Assembly: GCA_037044905.1 (NCBI GenBank)
Contig: JBAOKB010000031.1
Span: forward strand, 1 to 54,038
Reading direction: 5' to 3'
Origin: Hortaea werneckii
Taxonomy: Eukaryota; Ascomycota; Dothideomycetes; Mycosphaerellales; Teratosphaeriaceae
Length of the DNA: 54,038 nucleotides
The notes under the pieces were generated by a model. It had not been told where the DNA came from. It ran no database searches and saw only the letters and a program-made list of their open reading frames with translations. A program made the translations under genes and the position numbers. The stretch's first letter is position 1; every line of letters begins with the position of its first letter. Shown in pieces: positions 53,979 to 54,038 of this stretch.

Positions 53979-54002
53979 TAGGGTTAGGGTTAGGGTTAGG
54001 GT
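53979..54002 (+). repeat. Telomere repeat tract, four TTAGGG units
   Basis: TAGGG followed by three TTAGGG units and a T. The G-rich strand runs left to right, the orientation expected for a right-hand chromosome end. Unique sequence follows, so the tract is interstitial. Confidence 0.92.
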
Positions 54003-54038
54003 GCTGTTCAGGGAACAAACCAAGTTACGTTTAACCTT

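Larger units (their letters stand above)
53764..54038 (+). other. Subtelomeric tail after the helicase
   Basis: No gene is present. It contains a short telomere tract at 53800-53810, two 39-bp direct repeats and a four-unit telomere tract, then 36 bp of unique sequence at the window edge. The telomere itself is therefore not reached in this window. Confidence 0.7.

Noticed and set aside
1..54038. CRISPR arrays, rRNA and tRNA genes
   Set aside because: No spaced identical repeats of CRISPR type exist, no rRNA sequence was recognised, and the GTTCGA-type words I checked lie in coding sequence or lack a cloverleaf context.
54002..54038. Calling the window end as the telomere
   Set aside because: Unique sequence follows the four TTAGGG units, so the true end is not shown here.

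Overview
This window looks like the right-hand, telomere-proximal end of a chromosome from a filamentous ascomycete (Pezizomycotina). Dothideomycetes is my inference from the overall feel of the genes, not something the sequence proves. The evidence for a fungus is that genes have 50-160 bp GT-AG introns with CTAAC/CTGAC-like branch sites, and that the products are fungal families: SLA2/END4, Isd11, NOP6, OPT transporter, delta-14 sterol reductase and fungal anoctamin. Two AT-rich blocks carry the C-to-T stop pattern of repeat-induced point mutation (RIP). TTAGGG repeats run towards the right end next to a telomere-linked RecQ-type helicase.

Layout. 1-625 (minus): 5' part of a PA-domain/RING membrane protein running off the left edge. 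2.2-31.6 kb: a housekeeping and transport region with aquaporin, M20 amidohydrolase, a Gemin2-like splicing factor head-to-head with a mitochondrial carrier, ribosomal protein S4, SLA2, Isd11 head-to-head with a possible UFL1-like protein, an OPT transporter, NOP6 head-to-head with an MFS transporter, a broken delta-14 sterol reductase fused at its 3' end to the 5' end of a cytochrome P450, an anoctamin (TMEM16) and an alpha/beta hydrolase. 33.2-39.1 kb: secreted proteins, namely a 1496-aa Ser/Thr/Met/Gly repeat protein and a 153-aa small secreted protein. 39.9-41.2 kb: RIP-like AT-rich block. 42.3-45.9 kb: UDP-glucose 4-epimerase and a GH114-like enzyme. 46.4-48.1 kb: a second AT-rich block with a 15-bp satellite, a possible LTR and a clearly recognisable RIP-mutated Ty3/gypsy-like gag. 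48.1-54.0 kb: subtelomere with one intact 1700-aa helicase ORF bracketed by short TTAGGG tracts, then 39-bp direct repeats and four more telomere units.

Most genes here are independent housekeeping genes and do not form a pathway. The most notable object is the subtelomeric helicase. Between its N-terminal C2H2 fingers and its RecQ core it has a region with the spaced signature of a tyrosine recombinase (Arg, Lys, Arg, Gly-His, and Tyr nine residues after the His). Together with telomere repeats on both sides, this makes a telomere-associated, possibly self-propagating module a testable idea. Exon structures were inferred by eye from reading-frame continuity and splice consensus; all reported multi-exon models sum to whole codons.
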